A program made the translations under genes and the position numbers. A stretch of 46,781 nt of DNA, from contig JAEWCQ010000019.1 of assembly GCA_023390555.1 (NCBI GenBank), positions 1 to 46,781 of the forward strand. Direction: 5' to 3'. This document shows, piece by piece, positions 8,548 through 15,113 of this stretch. This DNA is from Bacillota bacterium. Its GTDB lineage: Bacteria; Bacillota; Clostridia; Lachnospirales; Lachnospiraceae. Below the pieces are notes generated by a model that was not told where the DNA came from, ran no database searches, and was given only the letters and a program-made list of their open reading frames with translations. Numbering within the stretch: the first letter of the stretch is position 1; each line of letters opens with the position of its first letter.

Positions 8548-9135
8548 ATGAATACGAATAATGAAGACAGAATACTGGAAGCGGCATTGCAGGTAGTAAA
8601 AGAAAATACAATCAGCGGAACCAGAATGCACCTGATTGCGGAAAAAGCGGAAATGGTACAGTCAAATCTCCATTATTATTATAAGTCCAAGAAAGATCTT
8701 ATGCTTGCACTTCAGAAAAAGGTACTGGATAAGTGCCTGAAAATTCGGGATGATCTGCGCAATGATGCGGAAGACACGCTGGAATCCCAGTTGGATGTTT
8801 TCATTGCACAGAAAAAAGCATTTATATTGGCATATCGGGATTACGACTATGCGGAAATTGATTTTTGGGTTCAGGGAAGAATTGAAGAGGAGATCCGGCT
8901 GGGATTTGCAGAATCCTTTTCCGGATGGAGAAAAGAGATTCGGGAGATTTTAGACGAATATGTTCCGGGGCTCCCGGAGACCTACCGGCGGAATCTTCCG
9001 TACCAGTTTGTTTCTTACCTGGAAGGCGCAACGATACAGTATCTGATTGATGAAGAAAGTTTTGATTTAGATGAGTACTTTGCGTTTGGAAAAAAAATGT
9101 TTTTGGATTTAATTGAACGAAGTATGGAAAGATAG
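8548..9135 (+). CDS. TetR-family transcriptional regulator
   Basis: A 195-residue protein with an N-terminal TetR helix-turn-helix: EDRILEAALQVVKEN, then TRMHLIAEKAEMVQSNLHYYYKSKKDLMLAL, and an all-helical C-terminal ligand domain without close similarity I recognise. It lies between the permease genes and the molybdenum-cofactor genes, in the same direction and with minimal spacing, so it is probably autoregulated. The two related palindromes at 3251-3274 and 13773-13790 are of the size expected for a TetR dimer and stand at the heads of the two purine operons, making it their likely regulator. The effector could be a purine or pathway intermediate; that is inference. Confidence 0.85.
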   Translation: MNTNNEDRILEAALQVVKENTISGTRMHLIAEKAEMVQSNLHYYYKSKKDLMLALQKKVLDKCLKIRDDLRNDAEDTLESQLDVFIAQKKAFILAYRDYDYAEIDFWVQGRIEEEIRLGFAESFSGWRKEIREILDEYVPGLPETYRRNLPYQFVSYLEGATIQYLIDEESFDLDEYFAFGKKMFLDLIERSMER

Positions 9136-9163
9136 ATATATACAAAATTAAGGGGCGATTTTT

Positions 9164-10183
9164 TTGAAACTAATTGAAACGAAACATGCAGTCGGGCATG
9201 TACTGTGCCATGATATGACACAAATCATTCCGGGTGTGAAAAAAGATGCAGCATTCCGAAAAGGGCATATTGTTACGGAGGAAGATATACCAGTACTGCT
9301 TTCGATGGGAAAAGACCATCTTTATGTATGGGAAAAGAAAGAGGGCATACTTCATGAAGATGAAGCTGCTCAGATTTTATTTCAAATCTGTAAGAATCAG
9401 TATATGACTGGTTCTGAGGTAAAAGAGGGAAAGATTGAACTTTCCGCATCCATTGACGGAGTTTTTAAGGTCGATACGGAGCGGCTGAATAAAATCAACA
9501 GTCTCGGTGAGATGATGATTGCGACAATACATGGGAACTTTCCAGTAAAAGCAGGTGACAAGCTTGCAGGCTCAAGAATCATTCCGCTGGTCATCGAAGA
9601 AGAAAAAATGGATCGGGCAAAAGCAGTGGCAGGTGAGCGCCCGCTGTTTGAAATCCTTCCGTTTCAGAAAAAAAAGGCTGTCATTCTCACAACAGGAAAT
9701 GAAGTATACTACGGCAGGATCCAGGATGCATTTGGACCGGTGATCCGGAAAAAACTGGACGAATATGAGGTGGAAGTTCTGTATCAGGAGATTTTAAGCG
9801 ATGATACGGAGAAGATTACGGCCGCAATTGAAAAAGCCGTTGCGGACGGAGCAGATCTTATCACCTGTACCGGCGGTATGAGTGTCGATCCTGATGATAC
9901 GACGCCTTCTGCAATCCGAAATACAGGGGCAGAGGTGATTTCCTACGGTGCTCCGGTATTGCCGGGGGCGATGTTTCTTCTGGCATATTACAACGGAACG
10001 ATTCCGATCATGGGACTCCCGGGATGCGTCATGTACAGCAAACGGACGATATTTGATCTGATACTGCCGCGCGTTCTGGCAGATGAGAAATTGTCCTTTT
10101 CAGATTTGGCCTGTCTGGGAGAAGGCGGCCTGTGTCTGGGATGTGAGCCATGCCATTTCCCGAACTGCGGCTTTGGAAAGTAG
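9164..10183 (+). CDS. MoeA-like molybdopterin-binding protein
   Basis: A 339-residue protein. The C-terminal half contains the MoaB/MoeA-type molybdopterin-binding fold, with TTGNEVYYGRIQD, a long segment DLITCTGGMSVDPDDTTPSAI and PIMGLPGCVM. The N-terminal part resembles a region found in MoeA-like proteins encoded near molybdenum hydroxylases. The tail carries four Cys as C-L-G-C-E-P-C-H-F-P-N-C, a probable metal or cluster site seen in this subfamily. Likely role: molybdate insertion or cofactor handling for the downstream hydroxylases. The start is TTG at 9164, spaced 8 nt from AGGGG. It is a shorter, divergent relative of MoeA rather than MoeA itself. Confidence 0.8.
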   Translation: MKLIETKHAVGHVLCHDMTQIIPGVKKDAAFRKGHIVTEEDIPVLLSMGKDHLYVWEKKEGILHEDEAAQILFQICKNQYMTGSEVKEGKIELSASIDGVFKVDTERLNKINSLGEMMIATIHGNFPVKAGDKLAGSRIIPLVIEEEKMDRAKAVAGERPLFEILPFQKKKAVILTTGNEVYYGRIQDAFGPVIRKKLDEYEVEVLYQEILSDDTEKITAAIEKAVADGADLITCTGGMSVDPDDTTPSAIRNTGAEVISYGAPVLPGAMFLLAYYNGTIPIMGLPGCVMYSKRTIFDLILPRVLADEKLSFSDLACLGEGGLCLGCEPCHFPNCGFGK

Positions 10184-10190
10184 GGATCGG

Positions 10191-10667
10191 ATGGAATTGA
10201 ATCATTTTGACAAAAACGGAAATGCCATAATGGTGGATGTTTCCGAAAAAATAGAAACAAAACGGACAGCTGTCGCACAGGGAAAAATTCTTGTGAGCAG
10301 AGAAATCTTTGACCGTATAAAAAGCGGTGAAATTGAAAAAGGTGATGTACTTGGAACGGCTCGGATTGCGGGTATTATGGCAACAAAGCATACTGCTGAC
10401 CTGATTCCGATGTGCCATCCGCTCATGCTTACGAAAAGTGCGGTGGATTTTGAATTGAAAGAAGAGGATTTATCGATCACAGCGATTTGCACCGCAGGGA
10501 TAGTCGGTAAGACAGGTGTGGAAATGGAAGCACTGACGGGAGTGTCTGCCGCATTACTGACAATCTATGATATGTGCAAGGCTGTGGACAAGAATATGGT
10601 GATTTCCGATATTCATCTGGTTTCCAAATCAGGAGGAAAGAGCGGAGATTACCGGTTCCAAAGATAA
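10191..10667 (+). CDS. moaC: Cyclic pyranopterin monophosphate synthase MoaC
   Basis: A 158-residue protein, normal for MoaC. Recognisable segments are MVDVSEKIETKRTAVAQG near the N terminus, AGIMATKHTADLIPMCHPL, and GKTGVEMEALTGVSAALLTIYDMCKA near the C terminus. With MoaA it makes cyclic pyranopterin monophosphate, the first step in molybdopterin synthesis. The ATG at 10191 matches the family N terminus; the longer frame beginning upstream encodes unrelated residues. It is packed between the MoeA-like gene and moaA. Confidence 0.95.
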   Translation: MELNHFDKNGNAIMVDVSEKIETKRTAVAQGKILVSREIFDRIKSGEIEKGDVLGTARIAGIMATKHTADLIPMCHPLMLTKSAVDFELKEEDLSITAICTAGIVGKTGVEMEALTGVSAALLTIYDMCKAVDKNMVISDIHLVSKSGGKSGDYRFQR

Positions 10668-10686
10668 ACTAAGAGGGTTAATATTC

Positions 10687-11664
10687 ATGTTAGATCAATA
10701 TCAGCGAGATATTCATTATATGAGGATATCCGTTACGGACCGCTGCAACCTTCATTGCAGATTTTGTATGCCGGAAGAAAATTATTCGTTTCTCCCGGAT
10801 GAAAAACTGCTTTCTTATGAAGAGATATTAAAGGTTGTGAGAGCGGTGGTGCCGTTAGGAATCCGACGCTTTCGTATTACGGGAGGAGAGCCGCTCATGC
10901 GGCCGGGGATTGCAGAGCTTATCGGTAAGATGAAACGGACAGATGGTGTGGAACAGGTATTTTTGACGACCAATGGCATACGGTTAAAGAGTCAGCTTGC
11001 ACAGCTGAAAGTGGCCGGGATCGATGGAATCAATGTAAGTTTGTGTTCCACGGATGCGGGAGAATATGAATGGCTGACCGGCGGCGGGAAGAGCGATCAG
11101 GCACTGGAGGGTATTCTGGAGTGTGTCCGGAATGGAATTCCAACGAAGGTCAATTGCGTTCCGTTACCGGGTATGAATGAGGAGCACATGAAAGATGTCG
11201 CTGCATTGGCAAGGGACAACCGAGTGGATGTCCGGTTTATTGAAATGATGCCGATTGGAGAGGGAAAGCACTATCAGATGATTTCTTCGGATACCTTGCT
11301 TGCACAATTGGAAGCCATTTATGGAAAAGCGGTCCAGACTGCTGAAAAAAGAGGAAATGGACCCGCTGTTTACTATCGGTTTCCGGACTTTCAGGGAAAT
11401 GTCGGATTCATCAGTGCCAGGACACATGCTTTCTGTGACCAGTGTAACCGGGTAAGACTTACGGCAGACGGGAAATTAAAATTATGTCTCAATTATGAGA
11501 CAGGCGCAGACTTAAAAGAGCTGTTGGAAGAGAATAAGACAGAAACAGAATTATCAAACGCGCTGAAGGCTTGTATCTATCAGAAACCGATGCGGCATAA
11601 TTTTAACGATAAAAACAAAAACAATACGGAAGATCAGCGGTTCATGGCACAGATCGGCGGCTGA
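10687..11664 (+). CDS. moaA: GTP 3',8-cyclase MoaA
   Basis: A radical-SAM enzyme of 325 residues that converts GTP to the precursor used by MoaC. The N-terminal SAM cluster motif is C20-x3-C24-x2-C27 within CNLHCRFC. A second C-terminal cluster is visible as FCDQCNRVRLTADGKLKLCL. The protein ends in Gly-Gly, as MoaA proteins do, and that tail is functionally important in the family. It follows moaC after 19 bases with the AGAGGG ribosome site. No moaD or moaE is present in the window, so the later steps must be encoded elsewhere. Confidence 0.95.
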   Translation: MLDQYQRDIHYMRISVTDRCNLHCRFCMPEENYSFLPDEKLLSYEEILKVVRAVVPLGIRRFRITGGEPLMRPGIAELIGKMKRTDGVEQVFLTTNGIRLKSQLAQLKVAGIDGINVSLCSTDAGEYEWLTGGGKSDQALEGILECVRNGIPTKVNCVPLPGMNEEHMKDVAALARDNRVDVRFIEMMPIGEGKHYQMISSDTLLAQLEAIYGKAVQTAEKRGNGPAVYYRFPDFQGNVGFISARTHAFCDQCNRVRLTADGKLKLCLNYETGADLKELLEENKTETELSNALKACIYQKPMRHNFNDKNKNNTEDQRFMAQIGG

Positions 11665-11682
11665 TCGGATAGGTGGAAAAAT

Positions 11683-12114
11683 ATGGAGGCCGTGGTAAAA
11701 GCAATCTGTATCAGCGAGAAACGCGGTACAAGTAAAAAAGAAGTAACACAGGCAGTATTTGTAGAAGATTATGGAATTCAAAACGATGCACATGCCGGAA
11801 AGTGGCACAGACAGGTCAGCCTGTTATCTTATGAGCGTGTTGAGGAATTCCGCAGACGCGGTGCCAATGTAGAAGACGGAGCATTTGGAGAAAATATCCT
11901 GGCGGAAGGAATTGATTTTAAGGAACTTCCGGTTGGGGCAATCCTCAAAAGCGGAAGCATCACATTGGAAATTACGCAGATTGGAAAGAAATGTCATACG
12001 GAGTGTGAAATTTTCCGTCAGGTCGGTGACTGCATTATGCCAAGAGAAGGTGTCTTTGCAAAAGTGCTGACAGGCGGGATACTTAAGACGGGAGATGTGT
12101 TGCATGTGGAATAA
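11683..12114 (+). CDS. MOSC-domain protein
   Basis: A 143-residue single-domain protein of the MOSC family, seen from AICISEKRGTSKKEVTQAVF, GIQNDAHAGKWHRQVSLLSYE, GAFGENIL and the conserved Cys in GKKCHTECEIF. MOSC domains bind molybdenum cofactor or carry sulfur for its modification. Stand-alone versions occur often in Moco gene clusters of anaerobes. The gene sits between moaA and mogA and overlaps the latter by 11 bases. Its precise role in this operon is inferred: handling or sulfuration of cofactor for hydroxylases. Confidence 0.85.
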   Translation: MEAVVKAICISEKRGTSKKEVTQAVFVEDYGIQNDAHAGKWHRQVSLLSYERVEEFRRRGANVEDGAFGENILAEGIDFKELPVGAILKSGSITLEITQIGKKCHTECEIFRQVGDCIMPREGVFAKVLTGGILKTGDVLHVE

Positions 12115-12604
12115 ATTTCGTGTTGCGGTTATTACCCTGAGTGATAAGGGAAGTATAGGAGAGCGAATCGATACAAGCGGGCCGAAGATTCGGGAACTGT
12201 CCGAAAAACATGGATATGAGGTTGTCGAAATGATTTTGCTTCCGGACGATCAGGCGCGGCTGGAAGAGGAGATGATCCGACTTGCAGATCAGGAGATCTG
12301 TGATCTGATCCTGACGACCGGAGGAACCGGATTTTCCGCGAGAGACTGCACACCGGAGGCAACCTGGAATGTTATTGACCGGCAGGCACCCGGAATCGCA
12401 GAGGCAATACGCGCTTTTAGTATGACGATTACAAAAAGAGCCATGTTAAGCAGAGCCATGTCCGGGATAAGATACAAAACGCTGATTGTCAATCTTCCCG
12501 GAAGTCAGAAAGCGGTAGAGGAAAGCCTTGGCTACATCATAGATACACTGGACCATGGACTTGCGATCCTGCGCGGCACGGATGGTGAGTGCGGACGAAA
12601 CTAA
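12104..12604 (+). CDS. Molybdopterin adenylyltransferase MogA/MoaB type
   Basis: A 166-residue protein with the MogA/MoaB fold: RVAVITLSDKGSIGERIDTSGP, LILTTGGTGFSARDCTPEAT, and IVNLPGSQKAVEESLGYIIDTLDH. It adenylates molybdopterin before metal insertion. The ATG at 12104, 9 nt after GGAG, matches the family start; the ATG at 12095 only adds three residues. It is the fifth gene of the cofactor block and precedes the XdhC-type gene by 16 bases. MogA and MoaB cannot be separated confidently by eye, so no symbol is given. Confidence 0.9.
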   Translation: MWNKFRVAVITLSDKGSIGERIDTSGPKIRELSEKHGYEVVEMILLPDDQARLEEEMIRLADQEICDLILTTGGTGFSARDCTPEATWNVIDRQAPGIAEAIRAFSMTITKRAMLSRAMSGIRYKTLIVNLPGSQKAVEESLGYIIDTLDHGLAILRGTDGECGRN

Positions 12605-12620
12605 AAGGAGTGTGATTCAA

Positions 12621-13649
12621 ATGGAAAATGTCTATCAAAAGCTGCTTCGCCGGCTGGAGGAATCATCAGAGAGCCACATTTTGTCGACGAAACTATCAAA
12701 AAAAGGCAGGGGAGATGTTGCGGAGTTTGAACGGGAAATTGATGCTTACCTGACCGAAGAAGAAAAAAAAGAGCTTCTGTTGAGCGGAAAACCCGGCATC
12801 TTTGCACGGGATACGTATGACATTTATGCGGAACCATACTACAAGAAGGAACGGATGGTCATTTTCGGAGGCGGGCATGTGGCACTGCCGCTTGCAAAAT
12901 TTGCAAAGATGACAGGCATGTATGTCGTTGTCATCGATGACAGGAAGGAATTCGCAAACAGGGAACGGTTCCCCGATGCAGATGAAGTCATCTGTTCGGA
13001 ATATACTGAATGTCTGAAATTCGTAAAACCCACGGTCTGTGATTACTTTGTAGCTGTGACCAGAGGGCATGTGAGTGACAGCGTGTGCATCCGTGAACTC
13101 ATGAAATATCCAGAATCTGTCTATACGGGGATGATCGGTTCCAAAAACAGGAAAAAGATTGTATTGGAGGAACTGGAAGCAGAAGGATATGACAGAGAAA
13201 GACTTCACCGTATCTGCGCACCGATCGGGCTTGAAATCGGTGCGATGACAACAGAGGAAATCGGTATATCCATTATGGCAGAAGTGATCCGGAGAAAAAG
13301 AATTGAGTCAAAGGACAATATCCTGATAAGCCGTTCTGACGGAGATTCCTATGTGATTGAGCAGCTGGCAAAGGAGAAAGAACCATTCTGTGCGGTCACC
13401 ATTATGCAGGCTGTCGGTTCCGCACCACGCTATGCGGGGGCAAGAATGATGGTCTATCCGGATAAACGCATTGTCGGTACAATCGGCGGAGGAAAAGTCG
13501 AATTAAGGAGTATTGAAAAGGCAGTCTCCTTTATCGGCACAGGGGCCTATGAGGTTCGGGACATTTCCTTAGCAGGAGCGGATGCGATGGCAGAGGGAAT
13601 GGCCTGCGGCGGCAGTGTGAAAATGCTGTTTGAGGATTTTGCAGGGTAG
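12621..13649 (+). CDS. XdhC-family molybdenum hydroxylase maturation factor
   Basis: A 342-residue protein containing both parts of XdhC/CoxI proteins but in an unusual order. A Rossmann nucleotide-binding domain comes first (VIFGGGHVALPLAKFAK, YTGMIGSKNRKK, APIGLEIGAMTTEEIGISI). The CoxI-type domain comes last (CAVTIMQAVGSAPRYAGARM, GTIGGGKVE, MACGGSVKMLFE). Canonical XdhC has the opposite order. Family members bind cofactor and supply the terminal sulfido (or selenium-containing) ligand to xanthine dehydrogenases. The ATG at 12621 follows AAGGAG. It closes the first operon; the hairpin at 13727 probably also ends this transcript. Confidence 0.88.
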   Translation: MENVYQKLLRRLEESSESHILSTKLSKKGRGDVAEFEREIDAYLTEEEKKELLLSGKPGIFARDTYDIYAEPYYKKERMVIFGGGHVALPLAKFAKMTGMYVVVIDDRKEFANRERFPDADEVICSEYTECLKFVKPTVCDYFVAVTRGHVSDSVCIRELMKYPESVYTGMIGSKNRKKIVLEELEAEGYDRERLHRICAPIGLEIGAMTTEEIGISIMAEVIRRKRIESKDNILISRSDGDSYVIEQLAKEKEPFCAVTIMQAVGSAPRYAGARMMVYPDKRIVGTIGGGKVELRSIEKAVSFIGTGAYEVRDISLAGADAMAEGMACGGSVKMLFEDFAG

Positions 13650-13678
13650 CATAACGCACGGGAAAAAAATCCTATGGA

Positions 13679-13707
13679 TTGACTTTTTCGTTGCCGGATG
13701 ATAAGAT
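13679..13707 (+). promoter_or_regulatory. Predicted promoter of hyuA-xdh operon
   Basis: TTGACT (13679-13684), 17-bp spacer, TAAGAT (13702-13707), a moderate sigma-A match. It lies 30 bases after the XdhC-type gene and is followed by a terminator hairpin and an operator before the hyuA gene. No better promoter is seen closer to the gene. Confidence 0.5.
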
Positions 13708-13726
13708 TAAAAATAACAAAAATCTC

Positions 13727-13763
13727 AAAGAGGAGAGTCCTAAGGGTACTCTCCTCTTTTTTT
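13727..13763 (+). terminator. Strong intrinsic terminator before hyuA
   Basis: AAAGAGGAGAGT pairs perfectly with ACTCTCCTCTTT over 12 bp, loop of 9, with seven T residues at 13757-13763. It can terminate the upstream operon. Relative to the promoter at 13679-13707 it begins about 13 nt after the predicted start, the same layout as at the other two purine promoters. Confidence 0.85.
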
Positions 13764-13772
13764 ATCCTAAAA

Positions 13773-13790
13773 TTTGATTGACTAATCAAA
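13773..13790. promoter_or_regulatory. Second copy of the TetR-type palindromic operator
   Basis: TTTGATT-GACT-AATCAAA, sharing 15 of 18 positions with the core of the palindrome at 3251-3274. It lies between the terminator hairpin and the hyuA ribosome site, 28 bases before the start codon. A repressor bound here would block elongation or a promoter overlapping the T-tract. Confidence 0.65.
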
Positions 13791-13817
13791 CAAAAAGGAA
13801 AAGAGGAGGCAGTTTCA

Positions 13818-15113
13818 ATGATGACATTGGGAATCCGAAACGGGAAATTATATGTGGATGGCAGTTTTCATCCCTTGAATCTCTATTTTGAAGGGGAGAG
13901 GATTTGTGCTGTTACAGAGGAGCAGCTGGAATGTGAGAATGTTGTGGATGCGAAGGGAAAGTGCATCCTGCCCGGATTCATTGATCCGCATGTACATTTC
14001 GCCTTAGGTGTCGGTAACTGTATTTCCAAGGATGATTTTTATACGGGCTCTATGGAAGGCGTATTGGGAGGGGTGACAACCTACATTGATTTTTTGGACC
14101 CAGTGAAAAGAGCGGATGAAATCTCATATGAATTTGAAAAAAGGAACAAAATGGCAGAGAAAAGCGTGGTAGATTATGCCTTTCATACGACAATTGCAAA
14201 TCCGACGGATTCGCCGGAAGCGATTTTTCGGGCAGGCAAAGAATATGGGATCAATTCTGTGAAACTTTTTACCACCTATGCGGACACGGACCGGAGGACA
14301 TATGACGGCTACATCTTTGATCTTCTTGCGGCATCAAAAGAAGAAGGTACTGTGGTTGTCGTCCATGCCGAACACGATGCGCTGATTCGCAAAGACAGGG
14401 ATATTTTAGTAGCCGACCATGAACAGGCGAGACCGGCTGTTACAGAAAATATAGAAGTGATGAAGCTTGGGCAGATGGCAGTCAAAACAGGCGGTAATCT
14501 CTATCTTGTGCACGTCAGCGCCGGAAGCAGTGTAAAGCAGCTTGCCGCGGTATTTCCGAAGGCATTAAAGACAGGACAGATTACGTTGGAAAGCTGTCCG
14601 CATTATTTTTTACTCAACAGTGAATATTTAAAGCGGGAAGACGGATATAAATATACGATGACACCGCCGATCCGGCCGGAGGAGGAACGTCTGTTACTGC
14701 GGGAATATCGGGATTTTATTTCAACGATTGGAACCGATCATTGTCCGTATACCTTAGCGCAGAAAAAGCATCGATATACAAGTGAGATTCCGATGGGAAT
14801 CGGAGGAATCCGCTATTCTTTTTTAAACATGTATCAGGAATACGGGTTTTCTGTTATTGATAAATTCACATCGGGACCGGCTGCGGCATATGCGCTGCCA
14901 AAAAAAGGAAAGCTGCTGCCGGGCTATGATGCAGACGTAGTGCTGTTTGATCCGGATGGAACGACGGTGGTAGCGGACCCGATGAGCGTTTATGCCGGAA
15001 AAAATCTGAATGGAAAGATTGAAAAAGTATTTTCCAGAGGCAGTCTGGTGGTTGAGGACGGAAAGGTACTTTCGCATCAGGGCAGATATATTCGAAGAGG
15101 TGAGAAAAAATGA
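13818..15113 (+). CDS. hyuA: Hydantoinase / dihydropyrimidinase-like amidohydrolase
   Basis: A 431-residue cyclic amidase. Metal ligands fit the family: H58 and H60 in IDPHVHF, the lysine expected to be carboxylated at K149 in VKLFTTYA, H183 in VVVHAEHD, the His in LVHVSAGSS and the Asp in IGTDHCPY. These enzymes open hydantoin or dihydropyrimidine rings. In the known ygeX-type purine cluster a hyuA product accompanies the xdh, ssnA and ygfK products, consistent with opening a ring derived from urate or xanthine. GAGGAGG precedes the tandem ATGATG; the first is used. It overlaps the hydroxylase large-subunit gene by 4 bases. The exact substrate is inferred from context. Confidence 0.85.
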   Translation: MMTLGIRNGKLYVDGSFHPLNLYFEGERICAVTEEQLECENVVDAKGKCILPGFIDPHVHFALGVGNCISKDDFYTGSMEGVLGGVTTYIDFLDPVKRADEISYEFEKRNKMAEKSVVDYAFHTTIANPTDSPEAIFRAGKEYGINSVKLFTTYADTDRRTYDGYIFDLLAASKEEGTVVVVHAEHDALIRKDRDILVADHEQARPAVTENIEVMKLGQMAVKTGGNLYLVHVSAGSSVKQLAAVFPKALKTGQITLESCPHYFLLNSEYLKREDGYKYTMTPPIRPEEERLLLREYRDFISTIGTDHCPYTLAQKKHRYTSEIPMGIGGIRYSFLNMYQEYGFSVIDKFTSGPAAAYALPKKGKLLPGYDADVVLFDPDGTTVVADPMSVYAGKNLNGKIEKVFSRGSLVVEDGKVLSHQGRYIRRGEKK

